Shown here: positions 38,819 through 46,170 of the stretch, in pieces
Layout: every line of letters begins with the position of its first letter
How positions within the stretch are numbered: the first letter of the stretch is position 1
Assembly (NCBI GenBank): GCA_902583645.1
Contig: CACHWQ010000011.1
Coordinates: forward strand, 1-46,170
DNA: 46,170 nucleotides
Source of the DNA: an uncultured Pelagibacteraceae bacterium
GTDB taxonomy: Bacteria; Pseudomonadota; Alphaproteobacteria; Pelagibacterales; Pelagibacteraceae
Reading direction: 5' to 3'
Made by a program: the position numbers and the translations under genes
The notes under the pieces: generated by a model
What the model was told of the DNA's origin: nothing
Seen by the model: only the letters and a program-made list of their open reading frames with translations
The model's database searches: none

Positions 38819-40015
38819 ATGAATAAAATATTTTCATTGCTAGTCGGTTTAATATTTTTTGCTAATGTTTCAATAGCTGAAGAGCTAAGTATTGAAAAAC
38901 AATTAGTTGGAATAGTTGGTGCAATTAACGGAACTGTAAAAACCGAGAACAGAACTCTAAAAGCAGGTGATAAAATTTACCTAAACGAAACAATATTTGC
39001 ATCCGAAAATTCAGGAACCCAAATACTACTATTAGATCAGTCAACATTTACAATTGGCTCAGAGTCAGAAGTTGTCATGGATACATTTATTTACGATCCG
39101 GAAACAAGTGACGGAAAAATTGTTGCCAGTGTAAAACAAGGAAGTTTAAAAGTAATTTCTGGATTAATCAGTAAAAAAAATCCTGATAGTTTAACAGTTG
39201 AAGTTCCTGAGGGAACATTAGGATCAAGAGGTACAGAATTTCAAACAAACGTATCAAAGGGTAAAACTGATACTTTATTAATAGGACCAGGAAAAAATAA
39301 TACCTTAGGATTAAGACCAGGGGCAGTACTTGTTGGTAACGATAAAGGACAAACGTTATTAAACAAACCATACAGCATCGCTAGTATGTCCAAAGGAAAA
39401 GCACCTGGTAAAGCAAAACAAATTACAAAAGCACAATTGAAAAAATTTAATAAGAAAATGAAAGCTTTAAGAGTAGCTAAGGCTTCAGGTGCTTCAAAAG
39501 AAGAGAAAAAAGCTTTAAGAAAAAAAATTAGAAAAGAATTAAAAGACCAAGGTTTTGAAAAAGAGGAAATTAAAGCTATTATAAAAGAGAATTTCAAGAA
39601 GGATAAAGAGCAAAGAATTGTTTTGTTGAATGAAAATGAACCTCAATCAACCGAATTGGATGTAGATCAAAATATAGCGGAGGAAGTAGAAGTAGAAGCT
39701 CAAGAAATAGAAGTTGCTGAACCAGAGGCACCTAAGGTTACTAAAGAGAAACCAAAAGCAACTAAAGAGAAAAAAGAAAAAGCTAAAAAGAAAAAAGGTA
39801 AAAAGAAAAAAGCTAAAAAGAAAAAAGGTAAAAAGAAAAAAGAAAAAGCTAAGAAATCCAAAGGTAAAAAGAAAAAAGCTACTAAGAAAAAAGCTACTAA
39901 GAAAAAAGCTACTAAGAAAAAAGCTACTAAGAAAAAAGCACCTAAAAAGAAAAAAGTAGCTAAGAAAAAAGCACCTAAAAAAGAAAAAAGCAGTAAAAAA
40001 GAAAAAGAAAGTTAA
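38819..40015 (+). CDS. FecR-domain secreted protein with a lysine-rich repeat tail, frameshifted near its end
   Basis: The signal peptide MNKIFSLLVGLIFFANVSIA is followed by a FecR domain, residues about 25-200 (GIVGAINGTVKTENRTLKAGD, EGTLGSRGTEFQT), as in FecR proteins encoded next to CHASE2 sensors. A lysine-rich region from about 205 shows EKKALRKKIRKEL helices, an acidic patch (EVEVEAQEIEVAEPEAP), and then about 90 residues of AKKKKG/ATKKK repeats like a histone H1 tail. The ATG at 38810 is an alternative start. The frame stops at 40015; one extra A in a six-A run (39977-39982) explains this, since the equivalent repeat at 39944 has five. Removing it opens 37 more lysine-rich codons to 40124. 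Confidence 0.88.
   Translation: MNKIFSLLVGLIFFANVSIAEELSIEKQLVGIVGAINGTVKTENRTLKAGDKIYLNETIFASENSGTQILLLDQSTFTIGSESEVVMDTFIYDPETSDGKIVASVKQGSLKVISGLISKKNPDSLTVEVPEGTLGSRGTEFQTNVSKGKTDTLLIGPGKNNTLGLRPGAVLVGNDKGQTLLNKPYSIASMSKGKAPGKAKQITKAQLKKFNKKMKALRVAKASGASKEEKKALRKKIRKELKDQGFEKEEIKAIIKENFKKDKEQRIVLLNENEPQSTELDVDQNIAEEVEVEAQEIEVAEPEAPKVTKEKPKATKEKKEKAKKKKGKKKKAKKKKGKKKKEKAKKSKGKKKKATKKKATKKKATKKKATKKKAPKKKKVAKKKAPKKEKSSKKEKES
39782..39940 (+). repeat. Tandem coding repeats in the lysine-rich tail
   Basis: A 30-base unit encoding AKKKKGKKKK occurs twice in a row (39782-39841). A 15-base unit, ACTAAGAAAAAAGCT, occurs four times in a row (39881-39940, last copy with one change). Both are in frame and nearly perfect at the base level, pointing to recent slippage expansion of the tail. 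Confidence 0.9.
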
Positions 40016-40124
40016 AAAGAAAAAGGTGGTTAAAAAGAAAAAGGTAGTGAAGAAAAAGAAAAAAATTAAAAAAATAGTTAAGAAAAAGAAAAAAAAGAGA
40101 AAAAAGAAGAGAAAGAAGAAATAA
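40011..40124 (+). pseudogene. Out-of-frame lysine-rich 3' end of the FecR protein
   Basis: From 40011 the frame one base ahead of the FecR frame encodes 37 codons of VKKKK/KKRKKK-type residues and ends in TAA at 40122-40124. It is composed like the upstream tail and has no start or ribosome site of its own. It is the continuation of that tail, separated by a single-base insertion or by an unrecognised frameshift event. It brings the FecR gene within 60 bases of the CHASE2 gene. Confidence 0.75.
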
Positions 40125-40183
40125 TCTCTTAAATCCTGCCTAAGTTTTATTTACTTTAATTATAATAGATATACATTCTAGAA

Positions 40184-42260
40184 GTGCAGGCTCTATTATT
40201 AAAATATAAAAACTACATAACTTTTTTTATTCTGCTGCTGATTTTAATTTCTATAAAAATAGCAAACCCGAGCTTTGTTAAATCAATTTCTTTTATAAGT
40301 TTTGATTTATATCAAAAAACATTTCCATTAGAAAAAAATGATACAGAAGTTGTAATTATTGATATTGATGAAAAAAGTCTTGGTAAATTTGGACAATTTC
40401 CTTGGAGTAGATCAGTTTTTGCCAAAATACTAAAAAATGTCAATGCAACTAACCCAAAGGCAATAGGTTTCGATGTTTTTTTTACTGAGAAAGATAAACA
40501 ATCTCCTGATGAATTTTTAAAAGCTTATAATCTTATACCGACTGATGTGGGTGAAATTCAAAATTTAAAAGGACACGATGAAAAATTTAGTGAGGAATTA
40601 GAAAAATCTAATTCAATTATTGCAGTTTTAGGAAGCAGTGTTCCCTCGCATAATAATTATGATAGAAAAGCAAAAGCTAGATTTTTATCAAAAGGAGGCG
40701 ACCCTAAAAGGTTTACCTACTCTTACCCTTATTCGATTGGATCTTTAGAAATGTTAGAAAAAAGCGTAAAGGGACTTGGTTCAATTTCTTTTTTAGACCA
40801 AACGGATGGAATAATAAGATCTCTACCATTAATTGTTCAATTTGAAAAAAAGATGTATCCAACAATTGGTCTTGAAATGATCAGAGTTGGTGAAAAACAA
40901 AAAAATCTCTATGTTGAAATGAATGAAGTTGGTATTACACGAATTAGTTCTAGACCATATAAAATTTTATCTGACCCAAACGGCATCATTTGGATCAAAT
41001 TTAAAAAATCTTTAAAAAGCCAATATATTTCTGCAAGTGCAGTTTATGATGGTAAATTTGATGATGAAAGATTTAAAAATAAATATGTTTTAATAGGAGC
41101 TTCAGCACAAGGTTTATTTGATTTAGTAAAAACCCCATTAGGCAAAACCATACCTGGTGTTGAGGTCCATGCTAACGTAATAGAAAACATACTTAATCAG
41201 TCCTACCTAATAAGAAATCCAAACACTTATATTTTTGAATTATTTTTTTCAATATTAGTAGCTTTTATAACTTTCTTTCTGACTCAAAGAATTAAGCCAA
41301 AATATAGTTTGTCAGTATTTTTTGGAAGTTTGGTAACTACCATAGTAATTGGGTTTGGTTATTTTTTATATAAATCTGAACTAGTTGATATCAGTTATCC
41401 AATTTTTATACTTACTTTAACTTTTTTAACAGGTTTGTATTTTAGATTTTTAGAGGAAAATAAAATTGCACTATCAAATTTACAAAAAGAGGCAAAACTT
41501 CTTAAAGAAAGGGAGCTTGCTGGTGGAGTTCAAAAAAGTCTTTTTCCTAATATCGAAAAGTTTGAAAATTTTATTTATGCAAAAAACGTACCCGCTAGAG
41601 ACGTATCAGGCGACTATTTTGATGTTGTAAAAGTAAGTTCAAATGAATATTTTTTCACTCTTGCTGATGTATCTGGAAAAGGAATTAAAGCCGGCATGTA
41701 TATGGCTAAAGCATCCTCAATATTTAGGACATTATCTAACTTGTCTTATCCACTAGAAAAAGTGGTATTTGGTGTAAATAATGAACTTGTAGAGGCAAAA
41801 TTTAAAGGAATGTTTGTAACAGCTGTTTTCGGAAAATTTAATATTGAAACAGCCGAAGTTAATTTTGTAAACGCAGGTCACGAGAGTATTATGGTTTTTG
41901 ATCGAAACAAAAACTTCGAATTTATTAAATCTGAAATGCCACCCATAGGTATTATAAAATACTTTACTGAGACGATGGTAAAATCTAAAACAATTAATTT
42001 AAAAGATAAAACTTTTGTTGTTTATACGGATGGTGTAACAGAAGGATATTTAAAAAAATGGACAAGAACTTGGAGCTGAAGGTGTCCAAAAAATTGTAAC
42101 AAATCTCCCTGATATCACTCCAAAAAATATTGTAGATGGTATTGCTGAGCAATTAAATTGGGGAGCTGAAAAGTTAAGAGATGATATAACTTGTTTGGCT
42201 TTGGATCTTAAAAATACAGAGCTAATTAAACCAATTAAGAAAAAAAAGCCGGAAAATATA
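40184..42260 (+). CDS. CHASE2-sensor SpoIIE-type serine phosphatase, frame broken near the end
   Basis: A membrane phosphatase likely to act on STAS proteins in response to a periplasmic signal. After an N-terminal helix, a CHASE2 domain spans residues about 40-340 (VVIIDIDEKSLGKFGQFPWSRS, AIGFDVFFTEKD, KYVLIGASAQGLFDLVKTPLG, IPGVEVHANVIENIL). Three helices follow (about 350-415), then a SpoIIE/PP2C domain (RDVSGDYFDV, LADVSGKGIKAGMYMAKA, NAGHESIMV, VYTDGVTEGYLK). The frame stops at 42079. The missing end, LGAEGVQKIVTNL to RDDITCLALDLK, is present in another frame to a TAG at 42260. Removing one A from the seven-A run at 42052-42058 restores a 691-residue protein. The start is GTG at 40184. 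Confidence 0.9.
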
Positions 42261-42357
42261 GAAGTAAGTAAAAAATAACATAAAACTCAAATTGGTTTAT
42301 AATATTTTTTGTTTTAATTAATTTTTATATATAATATTAATAATTTCATAGGGAAAC

Positions 42358-42675
42358 ATGAAAAAATTATTTATTACACTGCTATCTATTTTGTTTTTAA
42401 ATGGATGTGCACAAACAACTTCTATGATGGGGCCAACGTATACAATGGCAAAAACTGGAAGCATTATTCAAACGGGATCATCTATTGCTACATCATACGG
42501 AGTTAAACAAGCTTTAGGGCAATCTCCGTCAGAATACGTAATCTCGTTAGCTAATAGTGATAAACAAAAAGTTAACGAATGTGTAACTTTAAATTCTTTT
42601 GACTTGTATAATATATTTTTTGATACAGTTGATAAAATTGAGTGCTTAAGAAATCCTTTTATTATTTTAAAATAA
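42358..42675 (+). CDS. Small lipoprotein, unknown function
   Basis: The 105-residue product starts with a lipoprotein signal ending in LNGC (C17). A Thr/Ser/Gly-rich stretch follows (MAKTGSIIQTGSSIATSYGVKQALGQSPSEYV), then a tail with two cysteines (NECVTLNSFDLYN and IECLRNPF) that may bond to each other. I do not recognise a characterised family. A GGGA purine tract lies just before the ATG. It stands alone between the phosphatase gene and convergent glutaredoxin, ending two bases from the grx stop. Confidence 0.7.
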   Translation: MKKLFITLLSILFLNGCAQTTSMMGPTYTMAKTGSIIQTGSSIATSYGVKQALGQSPSEYVISLANSDKQKVNECVTLNSFDLYNIFFDTVDKIECLRNPFIILK

Positions 42676-42676
42676 A

Positions 42677-42934
42677 TTAATTTCCCAAAATACTTTTTAA
42701 TTCCCCACTTTTTTCTAAAGCTCTAAGCTCTTCGTATCCACCTACATGGTTATTCTCAATAAATATTTGCGGTACAGTTCTTCTACCGTTGCTTTTTTTT
42801 ATCATTTCTTCCCTGATCGTAAGATCATTTCCTATGTCAATTTCTTCGAACGATACATTATTGCGTTTAAAAAGTCTCTTTGCTGCATCACAGAATGCAC
42901 ACATAGGCCCAGTGTACATGACTATATTTTTCAT
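42677..42934 (-). CDS. grxC: Glutaredoxin 3
   Basis: A monothiol/dithiol glutathione-dependent reductase of 85 residues. The active site is CAFC (residues 12-15, in place of the more usual CPYC). RTVPQIFIENNHVGGYEELRALEKSGEL contains the cis-proline and glutathione-binding GGYEEL loop. Length and fold landmarks are those of GrxC. Minus strand, following the DUF2805-type gene by 31 bases. Confidence 0.95.
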   Translation of the reverse strand: MKNIVMYTGPMCAFCDAAKRLFKRNNVSFEEIDIGNDLTIREEMIKKSNGRRTVPQIFIENNHVGGYEELRALEKSGELKSILGN

Positions 42935-42965
42935 ACTTTACATATAACAAATATTATTTTTATTT

Positions 42966-43262
42966 CTAGGTTTGAAATTCATTTTTATTTATTCTTATCC
43001 TTATATTTTTTCGACTTGCCTCAAATTTTTTTCTATGTTTAATACTTTTTGAATGAACTCTTTTTCTCCATAATTTAAATGAAGACGGTTTAAGTGATTT
43101 TCTCATAATCTTAATTACCTCATTTTCTGATTTTCCAGTTTTGCTTTTAATTTCTTCGAATGTGATTCTGTCTGCCCAGGCAGCCCATATAACCCAATCT
43201 GGACTCCCTAATTTTGGCTCAGGGTTTTTAACCTTAGTTTGAGGTCTGTGACTTTTTTTCAT
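42966..43262 (-). CDS. DUF2805 (TIGR03643)-type small basic protein
   Basis: A 98-residue protein of a conserved uncharacterised family. LGSPDWVIWAAWADRITFEEIKSKTGKSENEVIKIMRKSLKPSSFKLWRKRV (given in the protein at about residues 18-69) shows a helix-turn-helix-like core that starts with the family's W-x-I-W-A-A-W-x-D pattern. The ends are very basic. The family has no established function; the helical core suggests nucleic acid contact. The ATG is at 43262, directly downstream of the structured 43263-43462 intergenic region on the other strand. Confidence 0.82.
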   Translation of the reverse strand: MKKSHRPQTKVKNPEPKLGSPDWVIWAAWADRITFEEIKSKTGKSENEVIKIMRKSLKPSSFKLWRKRVHSKSIKHRKKFEASRKNIRIRINKNEFQT

Positions 43263-43314
43263 AAATTTTTAACAAATTTGAATAAATCATTAATGAAATT
43301 TTTATACCATGTGT

Positions 43315-43320
43315 TATAAT
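43315..43320 (+). promoter_or_regulatory. Extended -10 promoter element
   Basis: TATAAT preceded by TGTGT gives a near-ideal extended -10. A weak TTAATG lies about 19 bases upstream as a possible -35. Transcription would start near 43327, exactly before the inverted repeat described next, and could run into proC at 43463. Confidence 0.4.
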
Positions 43321-43327
43321 CACCTTA

Positions 43328-43374
43328 GATAGTCCTATCTAGCCATCTTTAGCTCCCGGTTTTTTAGGACTATC
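43328..43374 (+). ncRNA. Possible structured RNA or leader: 10-base inverted repeat
   Basis: GATAGTCCTA at 43328-43337 is perfectly complementary to TAGGACTATC at 43365-43374, with a 27-base loop that includes a GCTCCCGG core, unusually GC-rich for the region. AGATAG-TC-CTATCT at the left arm is also a small palindrome. Only about 130 bases separate it from the proC start. It could be an sRNA, a proC leader or an operator pair; I recognise no known family. Confidence 0.35.
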
Positions 43375-43462
43375 CACAACTCCAAATATAAAATCTTTCC
43401 ATTTTTTTACTAATTTTTACTAATTAGAAAATTTTGGTGTAATAATAATATTATCTATTTTT

Positions 43463-44233
43463 ATGAAATTAGGATTTTTAGGAACAGGAAATATCACGTC
43501 AGATGTAATTACTGGAGTCTTTATTTCAAAGTTGAAATTTAAACAAATTATAGTTTCTCCAAGAAATAAAAATAAAGCAAAAAAATTAAAAAGAAAATTT
43601 AAAAAAGTATTAATAGCAAAAAACAATCAAGAGGTTGTAGACAAATCTGATTGGGTATTTATTGGTGTACTACCCAAGGTTGCTGAAAAGATATTGCCGA
43701 GCCTTAAATTTAGAAAGAATCAAATAATTATAAGTTTTGTTGCGACCTTGAACTTTTTGAAATTAAAAAATAAAATTAATTGCAAGGTGAATATAGTTAG
43801 AGCTATTCCTATGCCCCCAATATCTCTAGGTCTAGGTCCGGTTGTGATGTATCCACCAAATACAAAAGTAAAAAATTTTTTTAATAAAGTTGGAACTAGT
43901 ATTGAAATTAAAAATGAAAAATTATCTAATAATTTTTGGGCCATTTCAGGCACAATGGCATCATTTTATGAGACTTTGAAAACTTTATCAGATTGGTTGG
44001 TAAAAAAGAAAATTAAAAGAGAACAGTCACAAAAATATATAACATCATTATACTTTGCTTTAGCTTGTTTAGCTTTAGAAAATTCAAATAAAAATTTAAA
44101 AAAATTTGTTTTGGACTCCCAAACACCTGGCGGATTAAATTGGCAGGGAGTAAATCAATTAAGAAAAGCGGGATACTATAAATCGCTTCAAAGCTCTTTA
44201 AACAATTTACTAAAAAGATTAAGTAAATCTTAA
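43463..44233 (+). CDS. proC: Pyrroline-5-carboxylate reductase-like protein
   Basis: It resembles ProC, which makes proline from pyrroline-5-carboxylate with NAD(P)H. The N-terminus KLGFLGTGNITSDVITGV holds the dinucleotide loop. SDWVFIGVLPKVAEKIL and RAIPMPPISLGLGPVVMYP follow the ProC pattern (R-x-M-P-N in typical enzymes is here R-A-I-P-M). The C-terminal SQTPGGLNWQGV occupies the place of the typical TSPGGTT substrate loop. At 256 residues it is slightly short and divergent, so a related reductase with a different imine substrate is possible. Four bases separate it from livG. Confidence 0.75.
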   Translation: MKLGFLGTGNITSDVITGVFISKLKFKQIIVSPRNKNKAKKLKRKFKKVLIAKNNQEVVDKSDWVFIGVLPKVAEKILPSLKFRKNQIIISFVATLNFLKLKNKINCKVNIVRAIPMPPISLGLGPVVMYPPNTKVKNFFNKVGTSIEIKNEKLSNNFWAISGTMASFYETLKTLSDWLVKKKIKREQSQKYITSLYFALACLALENSNKNLKKFVLDSQTPGGLNWQGVNQLRKAGYYKSLQSSLNNLLKRLSKS

Positions 44234-44236
44234 TTT

Positions 44237-45016
44237 ATGGAGCAAAACCCAAACATTTTGCAAGTTAAAGGACTTTCGAAATATTTTGGAGGTTTGGCCG
44301 CTGTATCAAACTGCGCTCTTAAAATTAAAAAAGGTTCAATAACAGGAATAATTGGACCCAATGGTTCAGGAAAGACAACTTTATTTAATCTTATCTCTGG
44401 TAATTTAAAACCTAGTAATGGAAAGGTTTTGTTTAATAATAAAGATATAACTGGGATACCTGCATATGAACTTTTTTCAAAAGGCATATTAAGAACATTC
44501 CAAATAGCGCATGAATTTACAAACCTAACTGTTTTAGAAAACTTGATGATGGTGCCAGGAAATCAGACTGGTGAAAAATTAATGAAAGTATTGTTAAATT
44601 CTAAAAATATTAAATTAGAGGAAGAAAAAATTAAAAGCAAAGCGTTAGAAGTTGCAGAATTTTTGAATTTGAAACATTTATCAAATGAATTAGCTGGCAA
44701 TCTATCAGGAGGACAAAAGAAACTTTTAGAGCTTGGAAGAACTATGATGGTAGATGCAAATCTTGTTTTATTGGATGAAGTAGGTGCAGGAGTAAATAGG
44801 ACTTTATTAAAGGACTTGGGAACCGCAATACTTAGGTTGAACAAGGAAAGAGGATATACATTTTGCATGATTGAACATGATATGGATTTTATTAGCAGAA
44901 TGTGTGATCCAGTAATTGTAATGTCCGAGGGTTCAGTTTTATTTGAGGGAACACCAGATCAAGTAAAAAAAAATGAAAAAGTTATTGATAGTTATTTAGG
45001 AAGAGGGAAAAATTAA
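44237..45016 (+). CDS. livG: Branched-chain amino acid ABC transporter ATPase LivG-like
   Basis: One of the two nucleotide-binding subunits of a HAAT-family ABC importer. Walker A is GPNGSGKTT (about residue 39), the signature is LSGGQKKLLELGR, and Walker B is LVLLDEVGAGVN with the catalytic Glu. The C-terminal region ending in VKKNEKVIDSYLGRG is the LivG tail. The D-loop reads GAGVNRT in place of the commoner GLN-type. Immediately followed by livF. Substrate may be amino acids, amides or urea-like compounds; the binding protein is not in the window. Confidence 0.9.
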   Translation: MEQNPNILQVKGLSKYFGGLAAVSNCALKIKKGSITGIIGPNGSGKTTLFNLISGNLKPSNGKVLFNNKDITGIPAYELFSKGILRTFQIAHEFTNLTVLENLMMVPGNQTGEKLMKVLLNSKNIKLEEEKIKSKALEVAEFLNLKHLSNELAGNLSGGQKKLLELGRTMMVDANLVLLDEVGAGVNRTLLKDLGTAILRLNKERGYTFCMIEHDMDFISRMCDPVIVMSEGSVLFEGTPDQVKKNEKVIDSYLGRGKN

Positions 45017-45724
45017 ATGGCATTTTTCGAGGGAGTCAAAATGACTGCTGGGTATGGTAACGGACCAGATATAATTAGTTCATGCACATTAAATGTTAAC
45101 AAAGGAGAGATTGTTGCAATTCTAGGCCCAAACGGTGCAGGGAAGTCAACAGCTATGAAAACTATGCTGGGATTGCTTAATCTTAAATCAGGTAGCGTAT
45201 TAATTGATGGAGAAAATATTACAAACTTATCACCACAAGATAGAGTTAAGAAAGGAATATCTTTTGTTCCTCAAAGTAAAAATGTATTTGCTGAATTGAC
45301 AGTAAAAGAAAATTTAGAAGTAGGTGCTTTTTTAAGATCTGATAACCTAAATAATATATTAGATGAAATTTATGATTTATTTCCTATTCTAAAAGAAAAA
45401 CAATCACAAGTAGTTGGAGAATTATCAGGAGGTCAAAGACAACAAGTTGCACTTGGACGTGCTTTAATGATTAAGCCGTCAGTATTAATGCTAGATGAAC
45501 CTACAGCTGGAGTTTCGCCAATAGTGATGGATGAGTTATTTGAACATATAATTAAAGTAAAAAAAACCAATGTTGCAATAATTATGGTAGAGCAAAATGC
45601 GAAACAGGCTCTTAGTATTTCAGATAGAGGCTATGTTTTAGTAACAGGTAAAAATAAATTTGAGGGATCAGGTAGTGAACTTTTAAACGATCCAGAAGTA
45701 AGAAGGTCTTTTTTAGGAGTTTAA
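45017..45724 (+). CDS. livF: Branched-chain amino acid ABC transporter ATPase LivF-like
   Basis: Second ATPase subunit, 235 residues. Walker A GPNGAGKST is at about residue 36; the signature is LSGGQRQQVALGRALM, and Walker B is VLMLDEPTAGVSP, typical of LivF. NLEVGAFLR and VEQNAKQALSISDRGYVLVTG are family segments. It starts directly after the livG stop and ends directly before the permease gene, so all three are cotranscribed. Confidence 0.92.
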   Translation: MAFFEGVKMTAGYGNGPDIISSCTLNVNKGEIVAILGPNGAGKSTAMKTMLGLLNLKSGSVLIDGENITNLSPQDRVKKGISFVPQSKNVFAELTVKENLEVGAFLRSDNLNNILDEIYDLFPILKEKQSQVVGELSGGQRQQVALGRALMIKPSVLMLDEPTAGVSPIVMDELFEHIIKVKKTNVAIIMVEQNAKQALSISDRGYVLVTGKNKFEGSGSELLNDPEVRRSFLGV

Positions 45725-46170
45725 ATGGATTTTATAAACGCGATAATATTATTACTTAATTATACAGTAATTCCTGCGTTAACATATGGATCTCAATTAG
45801 CATTAGGGGCTATATTTGTAACCTTAGTTTATGGCATTTTAAGATTTGCAAATTTTGCAACTGGAGACATGATGTCATTTGGCACTATGGTAGCTGTATT
45901 ATTAACTTTTTATTTTCAATCTTTGGGTATTAATTTTGGCTTCTTACCAACGGCTTTATTAACTATACCACTCGCAATTATAGGTATGATTTTTTACATG
46001 CTTTTCATTGATAAATTTGTATTCAGTTATTATAGAATTAAAAAGAGTCCGCCAGTTCAATTGGCAATGGTTAGCGTAGGGGTTATGTTTGTTACTCAAG
46101 CAATCATAAGAATAATCATAGGTCCTTTTGATAGAAGGTTTTTTGATGGTGAAAAATTTATCTTAAAAGC
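45725..46170 (+). CDS. livH: ABC transporter permease LivH-like, 3' end cut off by the window
   Basis: The frame is open from the ATG at 45725 to the last base, about 148 residues. It shows the LivH N-terminal half: LTYGSQLALGAIFVTLVYGILRFANFATGDMMSFGTMVAV in pieces, then helices and SPPVQLAMVSVGVMFVTQAIIRIIIGP, the conserved middle helix. The ATG follows the livF stop without a gap. A LivM partner should follow outside the window. Confidence 0.9.
   Translation, partial: MDFINAIILLLNYTVIPALTYGSQLALGAIFVTLVYGILRFANFATGDMMSFGTMVAVLLTFYFQSLGINFGFLPTALLTIPLAIIGMIFYMLFIDKFVFSYYRIKKSPPVQLAMVSVGVMFVTQAIIRIIIGPFDRRFFDGEKFILK

Noticed and set aside
39714..39959. 81-residue basic frame overlapping the FecR tail
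   Set aside because: It is an out-of-frame reading of AAA/AAG-rich repeats, with no start signal.
40016..40124. Programmed -1 ribosomal frameshift at the FecR tail
   Set aside because: The downstream frame is +1, not -1, relative to the main frame, so the usual A-AAA-AAG mechanism does not fit; a single-base insertion explains it more simply.
43463..44233. Treating the ProC-like gene as a pseudogene because of changed motifs
   Set aside because: The frame is complete, the dinucleotide loop is intact and the gene fits its operon; divergence alone does not show loss of function.

Overview
The window is AT-rich, densely packed and full of 1-14 base gene overlaps. Lysine and asparagine dominate the proteins. 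Its core genes are those of a streamlined marine alphaproteobacterium; gene content and composition fit the SAR11/Pelagibacterales group or a close relative. That assignment is an inference from composition and gene style, not a database match.

Layout. (1) 1-3160: end of branched-chain amino acid synthesis (ilvH 3' part, ilvC, leuA). (2) 3163-8658: the rod-shape and wall-elongation operon mreB-mreC-mreD-mrdA-rodA. (3) 8720-11218: a DadA-like flavoprotein, an EamA transporter and msrB. (4) 11266-14365: surface and accessory genes, namely a passenger-less inverse-autotransporter-type barrel, a secreted Ala/Thr-rich partner, a small membrane protein and a membrane-anchored SGNH hydrolase. (5) 14491-24681: first type IV pilus block, pilT, four minor pilin or pseudopilin genes, an unknown secreted protein, a giant PilY1, and the prepilin peptidase on the opposite strand. 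(6) 24785-26427: a GAF-SpoIIE phosphatase and a coupled small membrane protein. (7) 26428-26978: a 551-base gene-free region with eight copies of a 10-base repeat, several exactly 21 bases apart. (8) 26979-35123: second pilus block, a PilM-PilN fusion with an extra N-terminal domain, PilO, PilP, a lipoprotein secretin, PilB and PilC. (9) 35127-36143, minus strand: an RsbW-like kinase and two tandem STAS proteins. (10) 36283-37249: major pilin and a second pilin whose leader is encoded inside a terminator-like hairpin. (11) 37378-42260: a TPR/beta-barrel protein, a FecR-domain protein with a histone-like lysine tail, and a CHASE2-SpoIIE phosphatase; the last two each carry a one-base disruption in an A run. 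(12) 42358-46170: a small lipoprotein, glutaredoxin, a DUF2805-type protein, a ProC-like reductase and livG-livF-livH (cut by the window end).

How the genes work together. Almost a complete type IV pilus machine is present: pilins, minor pilins, PilY1 adhesin, peptidase, alignment complex, secretin, and extension and retraction ATPases. Woven through it are the parts of a partner-switching phosphorelay: two SpoIIE phosphatases with different sensors (cytoplasmic GAF, periplasmic CHASE2), one anti-sigma-type kinase and two STAS antagonists, but no sigma factor. The most interesting hypothesis is that this relay, together with the FecR and barrel proteins and the repeat array, forms a dedicated control system for the pilus.
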